Positions 9,101 to 16,102 of a stretch of DNA of 44,456 nucleotides are shown one piece after another. Position 1 is the first letter of the stretch. Every line of letters begins with the position of its first letter. Source of the DNA: Actinomadura harenae (lineage in GTDB: Bacteria > Actinomycetota > Actinomycetes > Streptosporangiales > Streptosporangiaceae). The position numbers and the translations under genes were made by a program. The notes under the pieces are model-generated. The model saw only the letters and a program-made list of their open reading frames with translations. It was not told the DNA's origin and searched no databases. The stretch lies in assembly GCF_003696215.1 (NCBI RefSeq), contig NZ_RFFG01000067.1:1-44456 (forward strand). The letters run 5' to 3'.

Positions 9101-9683
9101 ATTCGCCGGCGCTGTCCTCAACGCCGAGCAAGGACAATCCATGATCACGAGCTGGCGCGAGTACCTCGAGGAAAACCGCGACGAGATCACCGCGTGGCAC
9201 ACCGCGTACAGCCAGCGCACCAAACCGCCTCACGAGATCTTCGCCGAGCTCCAGCGCATCGCCCAGCGGATCGCTCTCCCCCCGCGCCGTTGGACCCATG
9301 AACGGCTCTGGAAAGCCTACGAACAGGCCGGGCTTACCGCTGCGCGGGGGAACGCACGGCACAGCATCACAGACCTAGTCACCATTATCCGGTACGAACT
9401 GGGTATTGACCAACAACCCAGCCCATATGAGGAAGTCATCAGAGGCCGTTTTGTCAACTGGATCGCCCGAAAGGAACAAACCGGAACACGCTTCACCTGC
9501 GATCAGATGTGGTGGCTCGAGAACATCGCGCAGACCACCGCACTATCTGTAAGATTCGACACCGCGGCCTTGGACCACGTCCCGTTCAGCACCCAAGGCG
9601 GCACCGACGGCTTCCTCACGGCCTTCGGTGACGACCGCGCAATCAACATTCTCAACGAACTAGACCAGGACCTCACAGCATGA
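6123..9683 (+). CDS. hsdR: Type I restriction enzyme R subunit (HsdR)
   Basis: This 1186-aa motor and nuclease subunit of a type I restriction system translocates DNA and cuts it at a distance. Reading along the protein: an N-terminal DUF4145-like region ('IRDLGNHEVHSN', about 95-110); a long Glu/Ala-rich coiled coil (about 160-255); the nuclease core with 'ADYLLYVD' and 'GVIEAKREG' (PD-(D/E)xK Lys, about 310-332); SF2 helicase motif I 'QMATGAGKTFTA' (about 455-466); 'VVDECHRSIYGKW' (motif II, about 583); 'GLTATP' (motif III); a motif VI-like region 'QMKGRGART'; and an EcoEI-type C-terminal domain. ATG 6123 is chosen because GAGGTGG precedes it and upstream residues are not family-like. It overlaps hsdS by ATGA. 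All core motifs look intact. Confidence 0.93.
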   Translation: MRPVDVRIKALADRSPNFGFLLGHEPLLVLYGAGAEAAIFTDPNVALLKARQFGEVLAIDLARRGRVRVSGSRQVDRLHALNREGFLHGDVEAAFNKIRDLGNHEVHSNLGIANTPADQQKAFEAVKTCFRLGVWFHRLLDGSREVRPFVPPQPPTIPETRMSEDVTGLAELRAAVEQAQEELAQSRLTFEHKASQLEAERDARRAAEDEAARSETGRAELRSIVEQLQSQIAALQRRFEAAPATASLQQREDLLANAESASREPKNEVQVREILDRMLQDAGWSVQNAGVGLDLWGPQGVAVREVATKIGPADYLLYVDRKLIGVIEAKREGADLSAAEQQADGYAEHLKSEQRRASWRPTLPFRYASDGGVTTFRNTLDPDSRTRQISYFHRPQTIARWMHDADHDPQAPTYRAKLRSRLPELVIEGLRPAQIEAIRGLEHSLGEGRERALIQMATGAGKTFTACTFSYRLIKYAKAARILFLVDRNNLGTQARTEFENFTTPDDGRKFTELYNVQQLTGNAMLDSSSVVVSTIQRLYLGLSGKAIPQNDDPELDSYDIEGDLVLAYNPTFPPETFDLIVVDECHRSIYGKWRSVLEYFDAPIVGLTATPVAQTFGFFHQNLVSEYTYEQAVADNVNVDFNVYRIKTEISESGALIEAGTSVPVRDRRTRRQRYEDLDDDFQYTGKDVGNHVLSLGQMRTVIQAFKERLYTEIFPERAKIPEDKRMVPKTLIFARNDEHAEEIVSVVRDVFGRGNDFCTKITHKAKRPHELLAQFRNSATLRVAVTVDMIATGTDVKPLECLIFMRDVRSWSYFEQMKGRGARTVPQAEFQAVTPDLPEKTRFVIVDAIGVTENPKVDAAPLDKGDPAKRESLEKLLAKVAAGTIGEQEVSTLASRLARLDKELNNQPAQRVDIEQVAGQPLHDIVRGMVDAVSVDAQEAARSSGGKQAMQELLGRALEPLASNPELRKRLLETRRALDIITDEVNQDQVVFAGAVLNAEQGQSMITSWREYLEENRDEITAWHTAYSQRTKPPHEIFAELQRIAQRIALPPRRWTHERLWKAYEQAGLTAARGNARHSITDLVTIIRYELGIDQQPSPYEEVIRGRFVNWIARKEQTGTRFTCDQMWWLENIAQTTALSVRFDTAALDHVPFSTQGGTDGFLTAFGDDRAINILNELDQDLTA

Positions 9684-10297
9684 ACAAGCTCCCTGATAAC
9701 TGGACATGGGCAGAGCTTGGCGAGCTCGGGACATGGTATGGAGGCTCCACGCCCAGCAAGAAGCGCCCTGATTTTTGGGAAAATGGAACCATCCCATGGC
9801 TCTCCCCGAAAGACATGGGAGCTGATCGCCTCACAGCAACCCAAGATTTGATTACAGAATCCGCTCTCAGGGAGTCTTCAGTTCGACTCATTCCAGCAAA
9901 TTCCGTCGCGATAGTTATCCGGTCAGGAATTTTGGAGCGCAAGGTCCCTGTTGCTTACGTTCCGTTCGCAACGACTCTCAATCAAGACATGAAGGCGGTC
10001 CGTCCCAGAGACGATGTGGACCCACGATGGATCACTTGGGGGCTCAAGGCTTTTGAACGGCAAATTCTTGACACCTGCCGAAAAACGGGAACCACGGTAG
10101 CCTCGCTGGAGGTTCCATGGCTGATGAAATTCAAGCTGCCGATTCCACATCTCTCGGAACAGCAGCGGATCCTCGCGGACCTCGAAGAACATCTTTCCCG
10201 CCTTCAAGTCACAATGCGAGCCCTAAAAGACATCGAATCCAAGGGCAAGCAGATGCGCTCCCAAATACTGGGATCTGCATTCAGTGGACAGTTTTAA
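9680..10297 (+). CDS. hsdS: Half-length type I specificity subunit (HsdS, single TRD)
   Basis: This is the DNA-recognition subunit, but only 205 aa long; full HsdS proteins have two target-recognition domains and about 400-600 aa. The single TRD starts with the typical 'LPDNWTWAELGELG' and contains 'IPWLSPKDMG'. It ends with the conserved 'LPIPHLSEQQRI' and one spacer helix (to 'LGSAFSGQF', where many full-length HsdS proteins also end). It is not obviously truncated by mutation: it has a clean start overlapping the hsdR stop (ATGA) and the downstream gene follows after 10 bases. Half-HsdS proteins are known to work as dimers recognising a palindromic split site; that is the likely mode here. 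The DNA is less GC-rich than its neighbours. Confidence 0.87.
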   Translation: MNKLPDNWTWAELGELGTWYGGSTPSKKRPDFWENGTIPWLSPKDMGADRLTATQDLITESALRESSVRLIPANSVAIVIRSGILERKVPVAYVPFATTLNQDMKAVRPRDDVDPRWITWGLKAFERQILDTCRKTGTTVASLEVPWLMKFKLPIPHLSEQQRILADLEEHLSRLQVTMRALKDIESKGKQMRSQILGSAFSGQF

Positions 10298-10307
10298 GGG
10301 GGATCGG

Positions 10308-11798
10308 ATGGCACTTGAGCCAATAAGAAATCTTGTTCCGCGAGATCTGGTCAGCCAGTTGTGGAGCTATTGCGAACTGTTGCGCCATAGCGGCGTCTCA
10401 ACACTCGACTACGTGGAGCAGTTGACATATCTACTGTTTCTCAAGATCGCCGATGAACGATCGAATCGAAAGTTGAATTCTGAGCGGATCGTGCCACAAG
10501 GAATGGACTGGGCCAGCCTGGTCAACAAGTCGGGTGACGATCTGCTCGACCAGTACGAGCACATTCTTCCATTGCTGGGGCGCCAGCCCGGAATGCTTGG
10601 CTCGATCTTTGAGGGGGCAAAGAACAAAATTCAGTCACCATCGGTGCTTGAACGGCTGGTCAAGGATCTAATCGGGCAGTACCGCTGGGGTAGCGAGAGC
10701 ACCGACGTCAAAGGCGACGCCTACGAGGGGTTGTTGCAACGCGGGGCCGAAGACCGAAAGACAGGGGCAGGACAGTACTTCACGCCCCGTGCAGTGATCG
10801 ATGCCATGGTGGAGTGCATCAACCCAGGGCCGAATGACACGGTCTTCGATCCAGCCTGTGGGACCGGCGGATTCTTGATCGCGGCGCATAGCCATATCGT
10901 TCGCAACCACGGATCAGAACTGGACAGCGATCGTCGTCGCGCTCTGAGCAGTGGTGCAGTCCGTGGAGTTGAGCTCGTCCGCGAGACGGCACGGTTGGCG
11001 TCGATGAACATGTTGATCCACGGGATTGGTCAGCCAAACGGCAAGGAGCTCATCGAGGTCCGGGACTCCTTGGCTGAGCCACCGGCCAGCCGGGTGGACG
11101 TGGTCCTGGCCAATCCTCCATTCGGTGTAGGAACGGTGACGGGCGAGAACTACGGAAAAGTCCGTCAGGATCTGTGGACCGAGACCACCAACAAGCAACT
11201 CAACTTCGTTCAACACATCTTTACGTTGTTGAACATGGGCGGCCGTGCCGCAGTTGTACTGCCAGATAACGTGTTGTTTGAATCTGGCGCTGGAGAGGTA
11301 ATCCGCCGCGAGTTGCTGGCCCGGTGCGACGTGCACACATTGCTTCGACTTCCAAAGAACATCTTCTACGCTGGCGGAGTCAAAGCCAACGTGCTGTTCT
11401 TCGACAAGAAGAAGCCGCGCGCTGACGGTGTTCCTCGGACTAAACTGCTGTGGGTGTACGACCTACGCACGGGTCAGAACTTTACAATGAAGCGGAACCC
11501 ACTCACCCGGGCAGACCTGGATGACTTCATCAAGTCCTACCGGCCAGGGGATCGAGGGGCTCGATACGAGACAGATCGCTTCAAGGCGTTCGACTACAAC
11601 GAGCTCATCACGCGGGACAAGGTCAACCTGGATCTGATGTTCCTACAGGACTCAATCACCGAGGTGATGCCCAGCCCTGACGTCACCGCACAGGAGATCG
11701 TGGAGGAACTGGAGGCTGCACTGGCCGAATTTTCAGCCATCACGGAGTCACTCCGGGCGCTAAGATCCCACCGTGAGGATTCCGACATTCAGGATTGA
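10308..11798 (+). CDS. hsdM: Type I N6-adenine methyltransferase subunit (HsdM)
   Basis: A 496-aa M subunit that transfers methyl groups from SAM to adenine N6. It has the N-terminal HsdM_N helical domain ('LDYVEQLTYLLFLKIADER'), the SAM-binding 'AGQYFTPR' (about 155-162), motif I 'FDPACGTGGFL' (about 180-190) and catalytic motif IV 'NPPFG' (about 269-273). ATG 10308 is preceded by AAGGGGGAT and lies 10 bases after hsdS; the upstream in-frame ATG at 10284 lies inside hsdS. All motifs are intact, so this is the likely catalytic partner of the half HsdS. A second, diverged copy follows directly. Confidence 0.93.
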   Translation: MALEPIRNLVPRDLVSQLWSYCELLRHSGVSTLDYVEQLTYLLFLKIADERSNRKLNSERIVPQGMDWASLVNKSGDDLLDQYEHILPLLGRQPGMLGSIFEGAKNKIQSPSVLERLVKDLIGQYRWGSESTDVKGDAYEGLLQRGAEDRKTGAGQYFTPRAVIDAMVECINPGPNDTVFDPACGTGGFLIAAHSHIVRNHGSELDSDRRRALSSGAVRGVELVRETARLASMNMLIHGIGQPNGKELIEVRDSLAEPPASRVDVVLANPPFGVGTVTGENYGKVRQDLWTETTNKQLNFVQHIFTLLNMGGRAAVVLPDNVLFESGAGEVIRRELLARCDVHTLLRLPKNIFYAGGVKANVLFFDKKKPRADGVPRTKLLWVYDLRTGQNFTMKRNPLTRADLDDFIKSYRPGDRGARYETDRFKAFDYNELITRDKVNLDLMFLQDSITEVMPSPDVTAQEIVEELEAALAEFSAITESLRALRSHREDSDIQD

Positions 11799-11852
11799 TC
11801 GACCGGCGGCTGTTACGAATAGTCACCCACCTTCCCAGGAAGGTGACGCAAG

Positions 11853-13316
11853 GTGACGATCGCGCATCAGCTCTTCGACTCGCTGTGGTCCTTCTACCAG
11901 CGAGAACTCAGCGTAGAGGGTGTATCCGAGCTTGACTACGTCGAGCAGCTAACGTACCTGCTCTTCTTGAAGATCGATGATGAGCGGAGCATGCGTGGGC
12001 TGAACACGGTTCAAGTGGTGCCGACGTCTCTGGGCTGGAAGGGGCTTCGCCATCTCACAGGCGAGGCGCTAGAACGACAGTACGGTTACACCCTTGAGCA
12101 GTGTGGCAAGACAGCAGGCATCAGTCCAGAGGACCGGGCTAAGGCCATAATCTTCCGCAAGGCCAAGGGGACCATTCGTAACCCGGCAAAGCTTCGCGCT
12201 CTGGTGTCCAATGAGATCGGCCGACGGAAGTGGACAGAGCTGGGCCCGTCCACGCTAGGTGACCTCTACCGGATGCTGCTCCACGAGGCCAGCGTGAACT
12301 TTAACCTCGAGTCAGGACAGACACTCACCCCTGAGCCACTCGTCTCGGCAGTGATCGATTGCGTACGCCCCGCGGCCGAAGCCAGGGTGTTCGACCCCGC
12401 CTGTGGGACGGGCCAACTACTCGTGGCCGCCTACCAGGCTATGGAACGGGACGCGGAAGCCCGAAATCGTTCCGGCCAGCACGCCGAGATCGCCGAAGGA
12501 GCACTCACAGGGTATGACTTCGACGAGCGCCTGTGTCGGTTCGCCACCATGAACGTCCTGCTTAGCTTTGGTCGCCCATTCAACGCTCCCCCGACCATTG
12601 AAGAGCGCAATACGCTGGCCAAGTCCTCCGATGTGAAACCAACGCTGATTATATGTAATCCGCCATTCAAGACGCAGGCTCCCCAGCCTCAGGGGCGCAC
12701 AGATCTGATCGTTGACAGCAACAGCAACCCACTGAACTTCCTCCAACACATCGCAACTACACTCCCCAATGGCGCAAAAGCAGTGGTATTCGTGCCGGAT
12801 AATGTGTTGTTCGAAGGAAACTCTGAACGCACGGTCCGTCAATGGATCTTCCAGCACTGCACAGTTCACACGCTACTTCGGCTGCCCAGCGGGGTATTCG
12901 AACGAGGAGGTGCGAGGTCCAACATTCTTTTCTTTGATCGTAGAGAGGTTCGCCCCGACGGTCGGCCGGCAACCGAACGCGTCGATATCTACGATTTCCG
13001 TACCGGGAAGCACTTTCAGGTGGCCAGGAATCCTCTCAAACGGTCGGATCTTGACGACTTTGTCGCATGGTACCACTCCGACCGGTCACCCGATCCAAGG
13101 CATCCGGCAGTATCACTGACCTACGACCAGATAGCAAGCACCTACGACTTTCGCCTTAATATCCTCTACCGCGGTGGCGACCCAGTCACGGAAATCCCCG
13201 ACCCGCGGTCCATGGCTATGGATATCGCCGATCAGTTGGAGGCCGCAGCCAAAGAGTTCAGGGGGATCGCCACGAGCTTCCCCGAAGTCCCCGACCTTGC
13301 GGAGACCGACGATTGA
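11853..13316 (+). CDS. Second HsdM-like methyltransferase subunit (paralogue of the preceding gene)
   Basis: A 487-aa HsdM paralogue with the same layout: the N-terminal 'LDYVEQLTYLLFLKIDDERS' is almost identical to the upstream gene, then motif I 'FDPACGTGQLL' at about 180 and motif IV 'NPPFKT' at about 269. The block that normally reads GQYFTPR is altered to 'GQTLTPE' (about 155), losing both the aromatic residue and the Arg, so SAM use may be changed although motifs I and IV remain. It starts at GTG 11853 after AAGG, 54 bases behind hsdM, and its stop overlaps the HEPN gene by TTGA. Two M genes in one type I operon are unusual. They could form an asymmetric M1:M2 complex, or this one may be a regulatory or structural subunit. 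Confidence 0.85.
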   Translation: MTIAHQLFDSLWSFYQRELSVEGVSELDYVEQLTYLLFLKIDDERSMRGLNTVQVVPTSLGWKGLRHLTGEALERQYGYTLEQCGKTAGISPEDRAKAIIFRKAKGTIRNPAKLRALVSNEIGRRKWTELGPSTLGDLYRMLLHEASVNFNLESGQTLTPEPLVSAVIDCVRPAAEARVFDPACGTGQLLVAAYQAMERDAEARNRSGQHAEIAEGALTGYDFDERLCRFATMNVLLSFGRPFNAPPTIEERNTLAKSSDVKPTLIICNPPFKTQAPQPQGRTDLIVDSNSNPLNFLQHIATTLPNGAKAVVFVPDNVLFEGNSERTVRQWIFQHCTVHTLLRLPSGVFERGGARSNILFFDRREVRPDGRPATERVDIYDFRTGKHFQVARNPLKRSDLDDFVAWYHSDRSPDPRHPAVSLTYDQIASTYDFRLNILYRGGDPVTEIPDPRSMAMDIADQLEAAAKEFRGIATSFPEVPDLAETDD

Positions 13317-13963
13317 ATACGAACAAATTCCCCTTCAAGCGTTTCACGGACAACATCCAGTATGCACAGCGCATGATTAACGGTGGCCTCACCCTGGAGA
13401 CGCTCGGGGCCTCAGGGGTGGATCTCGGCACTCTCACCAGTGACCATGCTCCCCATCCAGACGATTTGTACCGAGCTGCCTGGACGCAGGCGACGACAGC
13501 GCTCGATCACTGGCTCCACGAAGCGATCATCGACTACATCGTCGCCCACACCGACGACACGACGTGGGAGCGACCCAAGGGGTTGAACGCGCTAAAAATG
13601 GATTTCGGTCATGCCGAAGAGCTCTCCGGACCTCGCCAAAAGCGAATTGTCATCCAGGAATTTCTCCGAAAAGAACTAAACCGCAGCACCTACCAAAGGA
13701 GCGCCGTCATCAGCGACGGGCTTAGACTAGCGGTGCACCTGAATGGGGGTCAGATCTGGGCCAGCATCGGAGCTCCCTGCAATATGTCCGCCAACGAAGC
13801 GATCAGCTGGCACGACGCAATTGTGGACCGGCGTAACAAGATTGCCCATCGTGCTGATCTTGATGACCAAGGCAGGCGCACCCCGATGAGCGCGGCGGAA
13901 GCCCAGGGAACCCTGGATTGGATCACTCACGTCGGATCTGAGGTCGCTTTGCTGCTCCACTGA
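13313..13963 (+). CDS. HEPN-domain protein with RNxxxH motif, last gene of the type I operon
   Basis: A 216-aa all-helical protein. An early helix 'DLYRAAWTQATTALDHWLHEA' and a late one containing 'IVDRRNKIAHRADLD' (about 169-183) are typical of RiboL-PSP-HEPN-type proteins. 'RNKIAH' gives the RNxxxH signature of metal-independent HEPN ribonucleases. It starts at TTG 13313, overlapping the stop of the second hsdM by 4 bases, so translation is coupled to the methylase genes. No ATPase or other domain is attached. I infer an RNase effector or regulator acting with the restriction system, in analogy to the PrrC anticodon nuclease held by EcoprrI; the analogy is one of principle, since PrrC is a different protein. 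Direct evidence is only motif and context. Confidence 0.75.
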   Translation: MNTNKFPFKRFTDNIQYAQRMINGGLTLETLGASGVDLGTLTSDHAPHPDDLYRAAWTQATTALDHWLHEAIIDYIVAHTDDTTWERPKGLNALKMDFGHAEELSGPRQKRIVIQEFLRKELNRSTYQRSAVISDGLRLAVHLNGGQIWASIGAPCNMSANEAISWHDAIVDRRNKIAHRADLDDQGRRTPMSAAEAQGTLDWITHVGSEVALLLH

Positions 13964-13984
13964 GCCTGCAGTTCCGGGTGTCGG

Positions 13985-14092
13985 TATGGCAAGTACACCA
14001 TCGGCTTCGTCTATGTGCTGAGCAACGAGGCGATGCCGAGTGTCGTCAAGGTCGGCTTGACGGCCAAGCTCACAGAAGATCGCACAAAAAGC
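13985..14092 (+). pseudogene. Fragment of a T5orf172/GIY-YIG nuclease
   Basis: Right after the HEPN stop, in the same frame, come about 35 codons reading 'YTIGFVYVLSNEAMPSVVKV' and then 'GLTAKLTEDRTK'. This is the opening strand pair and first helix of T5orf172/MUG113-type GIY-YIG domains (Y-V-L-S-N/M-P-x-x-V-K-V-G-x-T...EDR). Both the upstream part and the catalytic Arg/Glu parts are missing; homology stops near 14092, where the reverse-oriented integrase fragment begins. It marks a recombination junction. Confidence 0.6.
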
Positions 14093-14149
14093 TCCACTGC
14101 ACCGCCGTCCCCTCCCCTTCGACGTCGACTTCCGGGCGGCGATCTCGCA

Positions 14150-14607
14150 TCCACGCGCTGTGGCCGTCTGCTCTTCGCGTGCTCGTCGGCGATCGTGGCC
14201 AGCATCTGCTCCACATGCCCTGCACTCACCTCCGCCAGCAGCAACTCGCCAAGTAGCGGCACCAGATACCGGCGGGCGTGATCGGCGTAACCGGCCACCG
14301 TAGAGGCGGCGCCCGGATGGTTCTCCAACCACCACGCCAACCACTCGGCCACCTTCAACGGCCGCCCACGCGGTCCACGCAACCGCCGCAGCTCCTCCTC
14401 AGCGGCCTTACGAGTTGGAAAGCCGCCCCGGCGAATCCGCCGACGCCGCCCATCCGGGCCGCGCCCGAGCTCCAACCGCAGATACCAACTGCCGTGCCCA
14501 CGCTCCGTCACCAGCCGCGGACACCCCACGCCGACCGCACGGCCAGAACCCGGAACCTCACAGCCACACCGCCGGCACACCCCGGCAGTCATCCTTCTTC
14601 TGCCCAT
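14150..14607 (-). pseudogene. Tyrosine recombinase/integrase, N-terminal fragment
   Basis: On the minus strand an ATG at 14607 (alternative 14592, after AGAAGAAGG) opens a frame with a short Cys-pair start ('CRRCGCEVPG'). It continues with an arm-binding segment ('GSWYLRLELGRGPDGRR', 'GGFPTRKAAEEELRRLRG') and a SAM-like core-binding domain ('VAEWLAWWLENHPGA', 'YADHARRYLVPLLGEL', 'HVEQMLATIADE'). This is the standard front half of actinobacterial phage/ICE integrases. The catalytic domain (R...HxxR...Y) is missing: integrase-like sequence stops at about 14150, and the open frame continues only by chance into the GIY-YIG fragment. It is a leftover of the element that brought in this island or one of its layers. 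Confidence 0.7.
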
Positions 14608-14872
14608 GAACTCACCCTGCGCTCAGGACATCCGGCACGAGCTCCCCAGAGAGCCAGAACCGGTTGTCACCTAGGCAGCGGTGAAGCCGAACCCCTGGCC
14701 TGGCTATAGCGAACGGCGAACGAACTCGCATCGCAGCAACGGGCGAGTTGGTTGATGGTGAGCCGGCCACGGTCCTTCTCGTTGGTCGTGCCGGTCACCG
14801 GCATGTAGGGCGGCTCGCGGTCGGCGTCCTGACCTCTGCCAACAGGGACGCCATGTCCCGTTCCTACCGGTG
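14608..14872. other. Intergenic stretch without recognised gene
   Basis: Between the integrase fragment and the repeat tract I see no convincing gene. Open frames on both strands have atypical composition and no recognisable motif. Confidence 0.4.
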
Positions 14873-14935
14873 ACCTGGAGCACCTGGAGCACCTGGAGCA
14901 CCTGGAGCACCTGGAGCACCTGGAGCACCTGGAGC
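14873..14935. repeat. 9-bp tandem repeat (ACCTGGAGC) x7
   Basis: Seven perfect head-to-tail copies of ACCTGGAGC lie ten bases beyond the stop of the minus-strand hsdS-like gene (its 3' side). On that strand the unit would read Ala-Pro-Gly in one frame, but the hsdS frame has already closed at 14945. The unit is a multiple of three and perfect, so copy number probably varies by slippage. It is not a CRISPR array, as there are no spacers. Confidence 0.9.
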
Positions 14936-14944
14936 AGGATGCCG

Positions 14945-16102
14945 TCATATGCGTGCTGCGATCGAGGACACATCCCGAAGTACGCGATCGAGTAGCTCTG
15001 TCAACAGCCGGTTCTCCTCGAGGGCCAAGTGCGCTCTGTGGTGAAGAGGCTCGGCCACTTTCTGGAACTGCTGGCGATCTTCGGGGCCGGGCCAGGACAG
15101 TTCCAGTTTTGAGAAGGCGCGTCGGCTGATCTCTCTGGCCTGTTGGCCTTGCGCGATTTTGGGAAGGTCTTCGCTTCGGGCACGAAGTTCGTGGAGCAGC
15201 CACCAGCGGTCCGAGGGATCGGACGGGCGCACCGCAAGGACCCCCCGGTTCGGTGTGGTTGGCAACCAGGTCAGCGCGGCGCGGGCCCCCTCCGGTCTCG
15301 AGGCGACCAGCACAGTTCCTGGTTCGCAGACGTCGCCCGGCTCGGCGAGCGTCTGCCGTCCTCCCTGGATGTGAGGCGGATCCGCAGCCAGGACGTCGGC
15401 CGGCGCTATCCGGGACGTCGCGACACCGTCCAAAACCGGTTGGGGTTGGTTTGGTCGGCCGGTCATCACCGCGGCGACGGCACCGAACGTGGAGGATGCC
15501 CACGAATGCTCACGTCGCCGCGCCAGCATGGCGTGATGGGCATCGGCCAAGGTGACGGCGTCCACGGCGATCCGCTGGTTCAGGTCCATCTTGTCCTGCA
15601 CCAGTTCGACCACACGAGTGATGGTCTCGATACGTTCTGGAGGTGGGACGGCCACCTCCATCGCCCTCAGCCGGTCGATGCTCAAGGTTGGCTCGACATG
15701 CGCCGATACGTGTCGGTCGAACCAGGCGCGGGCGATCGGCGTCTGGAACCAGATCTTCAACCAGCGGGTGACGGCGTGGTTCTGTGAGCGGAGGATGCCG
15801 ACGGAGCGTGTTGTCACCCAGCCGGAATGCCGCTGGTCGATCAGTGCCGCGTCACCCACCCGGCGGACGAGTACCACGACCAGGTCGCCCTCGGCGAGAG
15901 TGGCGCGGCTGGGCTTGGTGTCCGGGGTCGCGGCGTGATCCGGTGGAGGCGTCCGGATACGGCCATCGCGGACGTCGCTGGCCCTGATCACTCCTCGTCC
16001 GCTGGGAAGTTCCTGCTCGGGGAGCCCGTAGGTGACCTTCAGGTCCGCAGCTTCCTTCACCGTCATGCGCTGCCAGCCGCTGAGGGCGAGTTCACGCATC
16101 AC
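14945..16102 (-). CDS. hsdS: Type I specificity subunit-like protein (HsdS-like)
   Basis: This 385-aa DNA-recognition protein shows two half-repeats. The first TRD ('VTYGLPEQELPSGRGVIRAS', then 'VRRVGDAALIDQRHSG', 'VEPTLSIDRLRAMEVAVPPPE') is followed by a spacer helix ('IETITRVVELVQDKMDLNQR'). The second, more diverged half ends in another helix ('FQKVAEPLHHRAHLALEENR'). Its ATG overlaps the stop of the methylase gene by ATGA, the normal M-S arrangement. It lies on the minus strand, opposite to the complete system at 6-14 kb, and has no R subunit. Sequence identity to the first HsdS is not apparent, so it belongs to a separate system. The 9-bp repeat tract lies just past its 3' end. Confidence 0.8.
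   Translation of the reverse strand: MMRELALSGWQRMTVKEAADLKVTYGLPEQELPSGRGVIRASDVRDGRIRTPPPDHAATPDTKPSRATLAEGDLVVVLVRRVGDAALIDQRHSGWVTTRSVGILRSQNHAVTRWLKIWFQTPIARAWFDRHVSAHVEPTLSIDRLRAMEVAVPPPERIETITRVVELVQDKMDLNQRIAVDAVTLADAHHAMLARRREHSWASSTFGAVAAVMTGRPNQPQPVLDGVATSRIAPADVLAADPPHIQGGRQTLAEPGDVCEPGTVLVASRPEGARAALTWLPTTPNRGVLAVRPSDPSDRWWLLHELRARSEDLPKIAQGQQAREISRRAFSKLELSWPGPEDRQQFQKVAEPLHHRAHLALEENRLLTELLDRVLRDVSSIAARI

Noticed and set aside
14873..14935. CRISPR-like array
   Set aside because: Units are 9 bp and directly adjacent with no spacers; it is a simple tandem repeat.
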